NCBI RefSeq assembly: GCF_041296385.1
Contig: NC_091016.1
Coordinates: forward strand, 15,475,497 to 15,539,496
Direction: 5' to 3'
Source: Aphelocoma coerulescens
Taxonomy: Eukaryota > Chordata > Aves > Passeriformes > Corvidae
DNA: 64,000 nt
In this document: piece after piece, positions 12,001 through 24,000 of the stretch
How positions within the stretch are numbered: the first letter of the stretch is position 1
Layout of the letters: every line of letters begins with the position of its first letter
Translations under genes and position numbers: made by a program
Notes under the pieces: model-generated
The model's database searches: none
What the model was told of the DNA's origin: nothing
The model's input: only the letters and a program-made list of their open reading frames with translations

Positions 12001-15000
12001 AGAGCCCTTAGAACTCAGAGGATGAGTCACTCTTTACATGGCTTCACAGAGGATAAAATCCCGTGGCAGCAAAGTAGCAAAAAACCAATGTCTTAAATCA
12101 GGATTTTTTTCCCTGCAAAATGGTCAGCTTAATAATAAAAAAGAGTTAGATATGGGCTTTGAGGAAGGAGGGCTATTCTGGATTGGGGGCAAGGCCTCGG
12201 AAGGTAAGAGCATCTGGGAAGTTAACAGGGAAAAACTACTGACTCCAGGGTAACCTCCTTGGGAGCAGTGCAGTCAGTCCCAAGTGCAAAGTGGAGACAC
12301 AAAATGTAACAGAGGCCACAATGCCAACATAAAGTATCTGAAGCTACACTATTTCATTGGAGAGATTCCCAGGTAACTTCTAAAGAGCTGCACAGGGAAA
12401 CACGCTCCTGCCAGCAGCCACTTGAGGCAGACCAGGGAGACACCCTGACCCACTTCCAGAGAGCCAGCACAGGAACAGCCTGGCCTCTGGGCTGCCCTGG
12501 GACAGCAGGGAGCCCAGAGCCCTGTGCTTTCCAGGAATGGCTCAGCTGCACACGCACCCTCCTGCTCCTCTCCCGGCCCCACAGCTGAGCAGCCCTACAG
12601 CTACACGGGGCACTGGGAGCTGCACAGCTCATTGCAGGGGGCACATGCAGGGCAGAACTGTTCCCTGGCAATGTGCCCAGGCTCTCTAGGCTGGCACAAG
12701 AGCCTTCCTCCCGCCAGAGAGCGGCCCAGCTCCCGCCTTACCTCTTTGTGAGGCTGAGCCATGCTCAGCCTTCACCGTGTCCTCCCTGGCAGTGACCCCG
12801 GGGGCAGCGCTGCTCAGCTGCCCCTGCCGGGGCTCCTGGGCCAAGGCCCCCTGAGCAGGCTGCGAGCGGAGACCTGCACTGCCAAGGCCGGGCTTCCGCA
12901 CGTCAGTTGGCACCAAGCCGAAAAGTTCAGCCAGGTCCCTTGGGAACAGAGGCATCCCAGGTCCTATCACACACCATGAATTTTTTTTCTTCCTCTGGGC
13001 TTTTGTTGTAGACTCAGAAGAAGCTGTAGATCAGGTACAAGGGAAGAAGTGAGTTAGTTGAACTCCCACCTTTACAATCACCACAACTAATGGGTGAGGC
13101 ACTCGAGGGGTGTTTTAATATTGAGAAGATCGCTTTGTTTTTATTTTTCATGAGACTAGCATCACTATAATTGGTCTGAACTCTATGGAGCTGGCAGGAC
13201 AGGAGAGAGACATTCCACTACTTTGCTTCTGTGCTGCTCATGGCTCATCCACTAGTTGGGGATCCCTTTCCTTCCAAACAGTTGGCAACCCACAGGGGGG
13301 TCTCTAGAATTTGACAATTCCACCTAGGAAGTAATTGCTTTCCAAAGCCAGTTTTCAAGGCCTTTGTTTCTGTAACTCCCCCTCAGTTCTCGGCTGGGTT
13401 TTGTTGGTGGTTTTTATTTCTCTTTACAACAAAGGCAGTGCTGGGACACAAACAATGGCACCACGTGTTAGAAGCTGCAGAAGATTTGCAATCAAAATTA
13501 GATGTCCCCAGTATTCAAGCAGCCCATATCTGTAGGGAGCACATTGTTCATGCAAACGTTCCAGCTTTTCTCTGCTTTGTTGCTCCAGGGGTTTATTCCC
13601 TGCTTTCTCCCCTGTGGAGACACCCAAACCCAACATAAACATGACCTGCCTCAAAACATTTCTGATCTTCGCTAATCCTGACAATTCAAAATTTTCTTAA
13701 TGGAAATGGCAGGGGCAGGTTAATCTGAAATGCTCTCCAACGGAGCTTTTAAAACTCAGAGAACTAATCATTCTGTACAGGCCTCCACCGATGATAAAAT
13801 CATGTGGCAGCAGGGCAGTAAAAAGGAATAACTGTCTTAAATCAGGATTTTTTTCCCCTGTAGAATGGTCAGCACAATTATAAAAGCGTAACAGGTAAGC
13901 TTTAATGAGATAGCTCATTTCTAGTGCAGAATTAATCCAGCTAAAATGCCACCTTACATACTCAGCAATACTTCTCCCCAGATGCATTCAGCATTCCAGC
14001 TGCATATCAGCAATTACGGAGTCATTCCAAAGGGGCCTTGCCAAGGATTTGGCAGAACTAACCCTGAGGCAAGGAACCAGTGGATCTGATCCCTTTTTCT
14101 GCATCAGCAAAATTGTTCCTTCAAATCTCACCTCTCCTATCATTCCACGCCCAGAGATGGCAAAGGAACAACACCACTGTCATTGAGGCTTTGAACTTGA
14201 AAGCAGGGGCTGACACACATGCACCAGACACCGCATTTTGTCTGGCACAACTCTTCTTGTCAGGGCTCAGGCAAGGCAGGGAGGGGGGACAGGGCAGAAG
14301 CCATCTCCTCCCCCAGCCTCAGCCTGCACTACTGACACGGGCAGAGAGAGTCGGGGAAGAGATTTGCCATCGTGAACCTGCCATAGGTGGCTTTAGGCCT
14401 GTGCTGTCAGAGGATGACAAACTCTGATCCTGCATAGGCTGCATCCATTTGGAAGTCTCCTTCCCCTTAATTGGAACATTAACAAGGCCTTTCTGTCTAA
14501 GGAGGTTTCCCTATTTCTCCCCATGCAAAACCAGGCAATGTCCATGAATCTCCTTCAGATCGCAAAGGCTTCAGCACAGAAACTGCCCCAAGGGAAGGTG
14601 TCCTCCTTCAAAGGCAGGAGGAAGGAGTGGGAACATTTCTCCTTTCATGCTAAATGTCTTTTTTTCTCTACTAATTATGACCTTAGAAAGGGTGCAGGGA
14701 GACGAAAGGCATGTGCAGGATGGAGAGGAATGTTTTCTTTTCTTGTGGCACATTTCCCGAGCCCCAAGGTACCAGTGCAGCTCCTGGAGTAATTTTCGCT
14801 GCACCACCGGAGCACACTCCCAGTGACCAGGCTCTGGGAGAGTCCACTGAGCCCATCAAGGAATTGAAAGGGATTCGAAGAAATTTAAAGCAGGATGGTT
14901 TTCAACCCAAATGTCCCAATGCCACCCCTGGATCAGCATTCCAATGGTCATTTTAGGGACAGACATGCCCTGTACCTACTTGCATGTTCAGAGTTCTTCT

Positions 15001-18000
15001 CTTTGCTTCTGCTGCTGGATCTTGGCCTTGAGAAAATGGAGGACAAAAGAACATATGAGCAGGTAGAAAGAGAAGGGCATGGAATGTGTGTAGCAACAAA
15101 GGAGGCAAACCTTCTTAGCATGGTCCCCCTGATGAAGGAGGAAATGCAACACATAAACCCAACTGCAAAACTGCAAACCAACCCAACTGCAAACCCAATT
15201 GCAAAGCTGATGAATTGTCCTTAAGCTTTCAGTTGCTGGAGTCCCACAGAGCTTGCCAAGCTCCGGCTGAAACACAGCAGTCATTCTTCAACTTGCATCA
15301 GACCTGCCCAGTTCTCTCCTTTTGGAGCCAAGTGGCTCCTACAGCCTCTGTGAAGCAGCAAGAGCTGCTGAGCTGAGACACAAGTCTGTATGGAGGGCAG
15401 CTACTTTTGTTCTCCTGACAAAGCTTGACTTTGCCTGCTCATGCCTTACACTGGTGACAGTCTCGGGCTACATGGGGTCATAGCACTGCTCTCTCCTGAG
15501 AATGACAGTACACCTGCTTGCTCTTTCAAGGACAAAAAGGCCTTTTCCAACTCAGCTGCTAGGTAAGGATACTCAGATTGCACTTTAAAAGCCCTACGGA
15601 TGCTTTTCAATTGCATCTTCTGTGACTCCTTCCTTATCCTTGTCACTAGGATAAGCTTGACAGCTACATTTTCTCACACCTATATCCAAGCTAATATCTT
15701 TGCATCAGGTACAGTCCTGTAACTCTTCTCTAGCACCTTGCCCTCTTTGATCTTAAGCCCAGATCGAAATACTAGACATCGATCAGATTATACATCTGTA
15801 CCCCAAGTTTTATCTGGGCTCTGGTTTCACGGTGGAGGCCCAGGCACAGAGAAGTCACGCCTGACATTTACAGAAGCAGCACCTGAATTTGCAGACACCT
15901 CCTCAGTAGCCAATATTTGCCCTGCCATATTCTCATGGCTGCAGAAGTTGACAGTCAAGGATCACAGTATTCAAAGAACTGCAGTATCCAGATCCATGCA
16001 ATACAGTTCCCAAATGACACCACAAACATCATAGAGGGAATCAGCAGCCAAGTCCAGCAGAGGACCTGTTCTGAGGAGCTCTTAAGCCCTGCCTCCTCTT
16101 CCCCACAACCACCTCTGCTCTTAGGGCATATGGTGTTGGGTTTGCCATTGCGCTGGATCACCACAGATGGGCAAAATGGGGAATACACGGAGGTTTGCCT
16201 AAATACATGGGAGAGATGACTGTGGAAAATAACCTCACAAGACTGAAAGAGCGAGAGGAACAGCACACTGGAGCAGCAGACACCTTGGCTTACCTCATCT
16301 CCGGGGACTCCTGGAAATCCAGCTGCAGAGAGCTTGGGACAGACGCTGCCGCACTGCTCACAGGGGGACTCACTGCCTTGCGTATTGGGGGGATCAAAGG
16401 TGGTCCCAATGACCCCTTCTTCATATCCCCACCACTGGAAAACAGCAAGGAAGCCTGCAAAGAGTAGAACACAGTACTCCTCAGATCAAGCATCCAGCCT
16501 TGCCCCCATTCATGCCTGAAGACATTTAGCCATGGTGTTAGCTGGGACCTGGCAGAAATGTCAAACTGATGGAGCAGCTTGGTCTAGGACAGGGAATGGA
16601 AAGGGAAGTGGTGAGTGAGAGACCATGTCCCACATTTGCCACTTCTATCCCTGTGCTCACTTCTCTGGAAATATGGCTGGATTGCCAGCTGGCATCCACA
16701 TGTTTGGCACCAAGATGTCCTGTGGTGCCACTGCCTCCACTGGCCTTTTGGATCGTATGGGAATGGGCTTGGATCCCTGTCCCTAAAGCACCTAACAGCC
16801 AGTGCTGATCTCCAGCCAAGCCCCCACAAAGCCATTCTGCAGGATGTCCAAACCTGCTTTTCTCAAGCCCCTCCTTTCTGCTGCTGCTTCCCTTCCCTCG
16901 TACAGTTCCCCAGCAGCCTTTGAGCCCCGATGCTGCTGAGCTCTGGGGATGCTCGGTGCTCTCCAGCTCCCACACATCCATCATCTCAGGCTCACTGGCA
17001 TTTAGGAAGTTCCACAGAGCTCCCTGCCCTGCTGCTCTCTGGAAGGCCTCTGCCGGCCCAAGTTGCTCCAGGGCCCCCATGCCATGTCCAGCAAGGGGGG
17101 TGGAGGCAGCAGGGGCAGATGCACACCCTTCCTTAATATCCCATTGCCCCTGGCACAGCTAAAGAGCCAAACCAGGCCCTGTTCAAACTTCAGCGGAAGG
17201 ATCACTTCCTGTCAGGGATACGCTGGGCCCTTTCTCAGCAAGGCTGGAATCAAGTACACAAGCCTTGGGTTGGACATTCTGTTTACCAAAGCTGTTGTTC
17301 ATCCGCCTCCTCCTGCACCCCACGGCAAACCCAAAACAACTGCAGGTCCTGGCCCTGCTGCAAAGGCAATCGTGGGGGTGGGCTCTGGACTGCTCTCCCC
17401 ATGGCCACCTGCCATCCCTTCCCTCTGGACAAAGCCATGCACGATTGCACAAAGCTGCCCAGAAGATGATGAAGTCTAGAAATAGCATCAGAGACAACTG
17501 GGCACAAGGGCATGGCTGTACAACTCAAAAGCTGACACAACCTGGAACTGACTTTGCAGGACTGCCTGTTCCAGCAAACACCTTTCTCCGTCCAAACAGG
17601 ACACAGCTGACAGAAAATACCACCAAGACACACAGATGGTTCACACATACCCGTAGTTCACTAAATGTAGAAGGATTGGTTCACAAGATTGGCCAACTTC
17701 AGCTGCTCTGACTGCCTGTTGGTGTTTTCTCAGCCATAAGACAGAGCAGGAGCCACAACAGAGCCCCAAAACCATGCAAAGACCTCCCCTGCTACTGATA
17801 CACGCTGAGGACATGACGCCTGCACTACACACCCACTGCAAAGACAGCCTGAAGTGCAGTGTCCTGCTGAGCTCTCTCTTTGCTCAGCTGCTTCCCTGGG
17901 CTCACACCACAGCAAAAGCTCTCAGAGCTCTGCCTACAGCACATAAACTGGAAATCCACCAGACAGGACTTAGGCTGGTCCTTACCGTATGTCCTGTTCC

Positions 18001-21000
18001 CTCTGAACTCAGCTCCTGCTGTTTTCTTCTGTCATCACCATTGCCAGTGATAGTTTTCCCATTCTCCTGCTCTCCGCTACATATTTTGTTGGTGTTAGAA
18101 GAAGGAGAGCTCTTCTGGATGGGAGGCAATGGCTTGGAGGGAAGGAGCATGGAGGGAGATGCCACGGTAAACTTCTTGGCAAGAGTGTAGCCAGTCAGTC
18201 CTGCAAAATGGAGACACAAAATATAACAGAGGCCACAATGCCAACATAAAGCATCTGAAGCTACACTATTTCGCTGGAGAGAGTCCCTGGAAACTTCTAA
18301 AGAGCTGCACAGGGAAACACGCTCCTGCCAGCAGCCACTTGAGGCAGACCAGGGAGACACCCTGACCCACTTCCAGAGAGCCAGCACAGGAACAGCCTGG
18401 CCTCTGGGCTGCCCTGGGACAGCAGGGAGCCCAGAGCCCTGTGCTTTCCAGGAATGGCTCAGCTGCACACGCACCCTCCTGCTCCTCTCCCGGCCCCACA
18501 GCTGAGCAGCCCTACAGCTACACGGGGCACTGGGAGCTGCACAGCTCATTGCAGGGGGCACATGCAGGGCAGAACTGTTCCCTGGCAATGTGCCCAGGCT
18601 CTCTAGGCTGGCACAAGAGCCTTCCTCCCGCCAGAGAGCGGCCCAGCTCCCGCCTTACCTCTTTGTGAGGCTGAGCCATGCTCAGCCTTCACCGTGTCCT
18701 CCCTGGCAGTGACCCCGGGGGCAGCGCTGCTCAGCTGCCCCTGCCGGGGCTCCTGGGCCAAGGCCCCCTGAGCAGGCTGCGAGCGGAGACCTGCACTGCC
18801 AAGGCCGGGCTTCCGCACGTCAGTTGGCACCAAGCCGAAAAGTTCAGCCAGGTCCCTTGGGAACAGAGGCATCCCAGGTCCTATCACACACCATGAATTT
18901 TTTTTCTTCCTCTGGGCTTTTGTTGTAGACTCAGAAGAAGCTGTAGATCAGGTACAAGGGAAGAAGTGAGTTAGTTGAACTCCCACCTTTACAATCACCA
19001 CAACTAATGGGTGAGGCACTCGAGGGGTGTTTTAATATTGAGAAGATCGCTTTGTTTTTATTTTTCATGAGACTAGCATCACTATAATTGGTCTGAACTC
19101 TATGGAGCTGGCAGGACAGGAGAGAGACATTCCACTACTTTGCTTCTGTGCTGCTCATGGCTCATCCACTAGTTGGGGATCCCTTTCCTTCCAAACAGTT
19201 GGCAACCCACAGGGGGGTCTCTAGAATTTGACAATTCCACCTAGGAAGTAATTGCTTTCCAAAGCCAGTTTTCAAGGCCTTTGTTTCTGTAACTCCCCCT
19301 CAGTTCTCGGCTGGGTTTTGTTGGTGGTTTTTATTTCTCTTTACAACAAAGGCAGTGCTGGGACACAAACAATGGCACCATGTGTTAGAAGCTGCAGAAG
19401 ATTTGCAATCAAATTTAGATGTCCCCAGTATTCAAGCAGCCCATATCTGTAGGGAGCACATTGTTCATGCAAACGTTCCAGCTTTTCTCTGCTTTGTTGC
19501 TCCAGGGGTTTATTCCCTGCTTTCTCCCCTGTAGAGACACCCAAACCCAACGTAAGCATGACCTGCCTCAAAACATTTCTGATCTTCGCTAATCCTGACA
19601 ATTCAAAATTTTCTTAATGGAAATGGCAGGGGCAGGTTAATCTGAAATGCTCTCCAACGGAGCTTTTAAAACTCAGAGAACTAATCATTCTGTACAGGCC
19701 TCCACCGATGATAAAATCATGTGGCAGCAGGACAGTAAAAAGGAATAACTGTCTTAAATCAGGATTTTTTTCCCCTGTAGAATGGTCAGCACAATTATAA
19801 AAGCGTAACAGGTAAGCTTTAATGAGATAGCTCATTTCTAGTGCAGAATTAATCCAGCTAAAATGCCACCTTACATACTCAGCAATACTTCTCCCCAGAT
19901 GCATTCAGCATTCCAGCTGCATATCAGCAATTACGGAGTCATTCCAAAGGGGCCTTGCCAAGGATTTGGCAGAACTAACCCTGAGGCAAGGGACCAGTGG
20001 ATCTGATCCCTTTTTCTGCATCAGCAAAATTGTTCCTTCAAATCTCACCTCTCCTATCATTCCACGCCCAGAGATGGCAAAGGAGCAACACCACTGTCAT
20101 TGAGGCTTTGAACTTGAAAGCAGGGGCTGACACACATGCACCAGACACCGCATTTTGTCTGGCACAACTCTTCTTGTCAGGGCTCAGGCAAGGCAGGGAG
20201 GGGGGACAGGGCAGAAGCCATCTCCTCCCCCAGCCTCAGCCTGCACTACTGACACGGGCAGAGAGAGTCGGGGAAGAGATTTGCCATCGTGAACCTGCCA
20301 TAGGTGGCTTTAGGCCTGTGCTGTCAGAGGATGACAAACTCTGATCCTGCATAGGCTGCATCCATTTGGAAGTCTCCTTCCCCTTAATTGGAACATTAAC
20401 AAGGCCTTTCTGTCTAAGGAGGTTTCCCTATTTCTCCCCATGCAAAACCAGGCAATGTCCATGAATCTCCTTCAGATCGCAAAGGCTTCAGCACAGAAAC
20501 TGCCCCAAGGGAAGGTGTCCTCCTTCAAAGGCAGGAGGAAGGAGTGGGAACATTTCTCCTTTCATGCTAAATGTCTTTTTTTCTCTACTAATTATGACCT
20601 TAGAAAGGGTGCAGGGAGACGAAAGGCATGTGCAGGATGGAGAGGAATGTTTTCTTTTCCTGTGGCACATTTCCCAAGCCCCAAGGTACCAGTGCAGCTC
20701 CTGGAGTAATTTTCGCTGCACCACCGGAGCACACTCCCAGTGACCAGGCTCTGGGAGAGTCCACTGAGCCCATCAAGGAATTGAAAGGGATTCGAAGAAA
20801 TTTAAAGCAGGATGGTTTTCAACCCAAATGTCCCAATGCCACCCCTGGATCAGCATTCCAATGGTCATTTTAGGGACAGACATGCCCTGTACCTACTTGC
20901 ATGTTCAGAGTTCTTCTCTTTGCTTCTGCTGCTGGATCTTGGCCTTGAGAAAATGAAGGACAAAAGAACATATGAGCAGGTAGAAAGAGAAGGGCATGGA

Positions 21001-24000
21001 ATGTGTGTAGCATCAAAGGAGGCAAACCTTCTTAGCATGGTCCCCCTGATGAAGGAGGAAATGCAACACATAAACCCAACTGCAAAACTGCAAACCAACC
21101 CAACTGCAAACCCAATTGCAAAGCTGATGAATTGTCCTTAAGCTTTCAGTTGCTGGAGTCCCACAGAGCTTGCCAAGCTCCGGCTGAAACACAGCAGTCA
21201 TTCTTCAACTTGCATCAGACCTGCCCAGTTCTCTCCTTTTGGAGCCAAGTGGCTCCTACAGCCTCTGTGAAGCAGCAAGAGCTGCTGAGCTGAGACACAA
21301 GTCTGTATGGAGGGCAGCTACTTTTGTTCTCCTGACAAAGCTTGACTTTGCCTGCTCATGCCTTACACTGGTGACAGTCTCGGGCTACATGGGGTCATAG
21401 CACTGCTCTCTCCTGAGAATGACAGTACACCTGCTTGCTCTTTCAAGGACAAAAAGGCCTTTTCCAACTCAGCTGCTAGGTAAGGATATTCAGATTGCAC
21501 TTTAAAAGCCCTACGGATGCTTTTCAATTGCAACTTCTGTGACTCCTTCCTTATCCTTGTCACTAGGATAAGCTTGACAGCTACATTTTCTCACACCTAT
21601 ATCCAAGCTAATATCTTTGCATCAGGTACAGTCCTATAACTCTTCTCTAGCACCTTGCCCTCTTTGATCTTAAGCCCAGATCGAAATACTAGACATCGAT
21701 CAGATTATACATCTGTACCCCAAGTTTTATCTGGGCTCTGGTTTCACGGTGGAGGCCCAGGCACAGAGAAGTCACGCCTGACATTTACAGAAGCAGCACC
21801 TGAATTTGCAGACACCTCCTCAGTAGCCAATATTTGCCCTGCCATATTCTCATGGCTGCAGAAGTTGACAGTCAAGGATCACAGTATTCAAAGAACTGCA
21901 GTATCCAGATCCATGCAATACAGTTCCCAAATGACACCACAAACATCATAGAGGGAATCAGCAGCCAAGTCCAGCAGAGGACCTGTTCTGAGGAGCTCTT
22001 AAGCCCTGCCTCCTCTTCCCCACAACCACCTCTGCTCTTAGGGCATATGGTGTTGGGTTTGCCATTGCGCTGGATCACCACAGATGGGCAAAATGGGGAA
22101 TACACGGAGGTTTGCCTAAATACATGGGAGAGATGACTGTGGAAAATAACCTCACAAGACTGAAAGAGCGAGAGGAACAGCACACTGGAGCAGCAGACAC
22201 CTTGGCTTACCTCATCTCCGGGGACTCCTGGAAATCCAGCTGCAGAGAGCTTGGGACAGACGCTGCCGCACTGCTCACAGGGGGACTCACTGCCTTGCGT
22301 ATTGGGGGGATCAAAGGTGGTCCCAATGACCCCTTCTTCATATCCCCACCGCTGGAAAACAGCAAGGAAGCCTGCAAAGAGTAGAACACAGTACTCCTCA
22401 GATCAAGCATCCAGCCTTGCCCCCATTCATGCCTGAAGACATTTAGCCATGGTGTTAGCTGGGACCTGGCAGAAATGTCAAACTGATGGAGCAGCTTGGT
22501 CTAGGACAGGGAATGGAAAGGGAAGTGGTGAGTGAGAGACCATGTCCCACATTTGCCACTTCTATCCCTGTGCTCACTTCTCTGGAAATAAGGCTGGATT
22601 GCCAGCTGGCATCCACATGTTTGGCACCAAGATGTTCTGTGGTGCCACTGCTTCCACTGGCCTTTTGGATCGTATGGGAATGGGCTTGGTTCCCTGTCCC
22701 TAAAGCACCTAACAGCCAGTGCGGATCTCCAGCCAAGCCCCCACAAAGCCATTCTGCAGGATGTCCAAACCTGCTTTTCTCAAGCCCCTCCTTTCTGCTG
22801 CTGCTTCCCTTCCCTCGTACAGTTCCCCAGCAGCCTTTGAGCCCCGATGCTGCTGAGCTCTGGGGATGCTCGGTGCTCTCCAGCTCCCACACATCCATCA
22901 TCTCAGGCTCACTGGCATTTAGGAAGATCCACAGAGCTCCCTGCCCTGCTGCTCTCTGGAAGGCCTCTGCCTGCCCAAATTGCTCCAGGGCCCCCATGCC
23001 ATGTCCAGCAAGGGGGGTGGAGGCAGCGGGGGCAGATGCACACCCTTCCTTAATATCCCATTGCCCCTGGCACAGCTAAAGAGCCAAACCAGGCCCTGTT
23101 CAAACTTCAGCGGAAGGATCACTTCCTGTCAGGGATACGCTGGGCCCTTTCTCAGCAAGGCTGGAATCAAGTACACAAGCCTTGGGTTGGACATTCTGTT
23201 TACCAAAGCTGTTGTTCATCCGCCTCCTCCTGCACCCCACGGCAAACCCAAAACAACTGCAGGTCCTGGCCTTGCTGCAAAGGCAATCGTGGGGGTGGGC
23301 TCTGGACTGCTCTCCCCATGGCCACCTGCCATCCCTTCCCTCTGGACAAAGCCATGCACGATTGCACAAAGCTGCCCAGAAGATGATGAAGTCTAGAAAT
23401 AGCATCAGAGACAACTGGGCACAAGGGCATGCCTGTACAACTCAAAAGCCGACACAACCTGGAACTGACTTTGCAGGTCTGCCTGTTCCAGCAAACACCT
23501 TTCTCCGTCCAAACAGGACACAGCTGACAGAAAATACCACCAAGACACACAGATGGTTCACACATACCCGTAGTTCACTAAATGTAGAAGGATTGGTTCA
23601 CAAGATTGGCCAACTTCAGCTGCTCTGACTGCCTGTTGGTGTTTTCTCAGCCATAAGACAGAGCAGGAGCCACAACAGAGCCCCAAAACCATGCAAAGAC
23701 CTCCCCTGCTACTGATACACGCTGAGGACATGACGCCTGCACTACACACCCACTGCAAAGACAGCCTGAAGTGCAGTGTCCTGCTGAGCTCTCTCTTTGC
23801 TCAGCTGCTTCCCTGGGCTCACACCACAGCAAAAGCTCTCAGAGCTCTGCCTACAGCACATAAACTGGAAATCCACCAGACAGGACTTAGGCTGGTCCTT
23901 ACCGTATGTCCTGTTCCCTCTGAACTCAGCTCCTGCTGTTTTCTTCTGTCATCACCATTGCCGGTGACAGTTTTCCCATTCTCCTGCTCTCCGCTACATA

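Larger units (their letters stand above)
1..12425 (+). repeat. Left arm of the 12.4 kb outer inverted repeat
   Basis: This stretch is repeated in reverse complement at about 45,535-57,946. Paired positions sum to 57,946-57,960 along the whole arm, so only small indels separate the copies. It carries nine exons of a minus-strand TOGARAM2-like gene and four CR1 fragments. The left end of the window coincides with the end of detectable matching, so the arm could extend further left. Its inner end lies near 12,425, where the sequence passes into the tandem array. Confidence 0.95.
12280..18197. repeat. Tandem unit A, 5,917 bp
   Basis: Matching features recur at a constant offset of 5,917 bp between this unit and the next. 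Single-base differences are sparse (for example at 13,446 against 19,363). The unit holds minus-strand exon X at its low end, candidate exon Y, exon Z, and exon W at its high end. Start and end are approximate because the repeat is circularly permuted. Confidence 0.95.

Noticed and set aside
13424..13684. 86-codon minus-strand frame with an EKLERLHEQC segment (copy at 19,341-19,601)
   Set aside because: The matching stretch in the diverged third copy (26,119-26,343) carries stops in the equivalent frame, so coding constraint is not supported.
16538..17080. 180-codon minus-strand open frame starting MGALEQ (copy at 22,455-22,997)
   Set aside because: One part resembles a coding segment and has a GTACGA site, but inserting it would break the phase 0 join between exons W and Z, and the two copies differ by several replacements. 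Left as non-coding.
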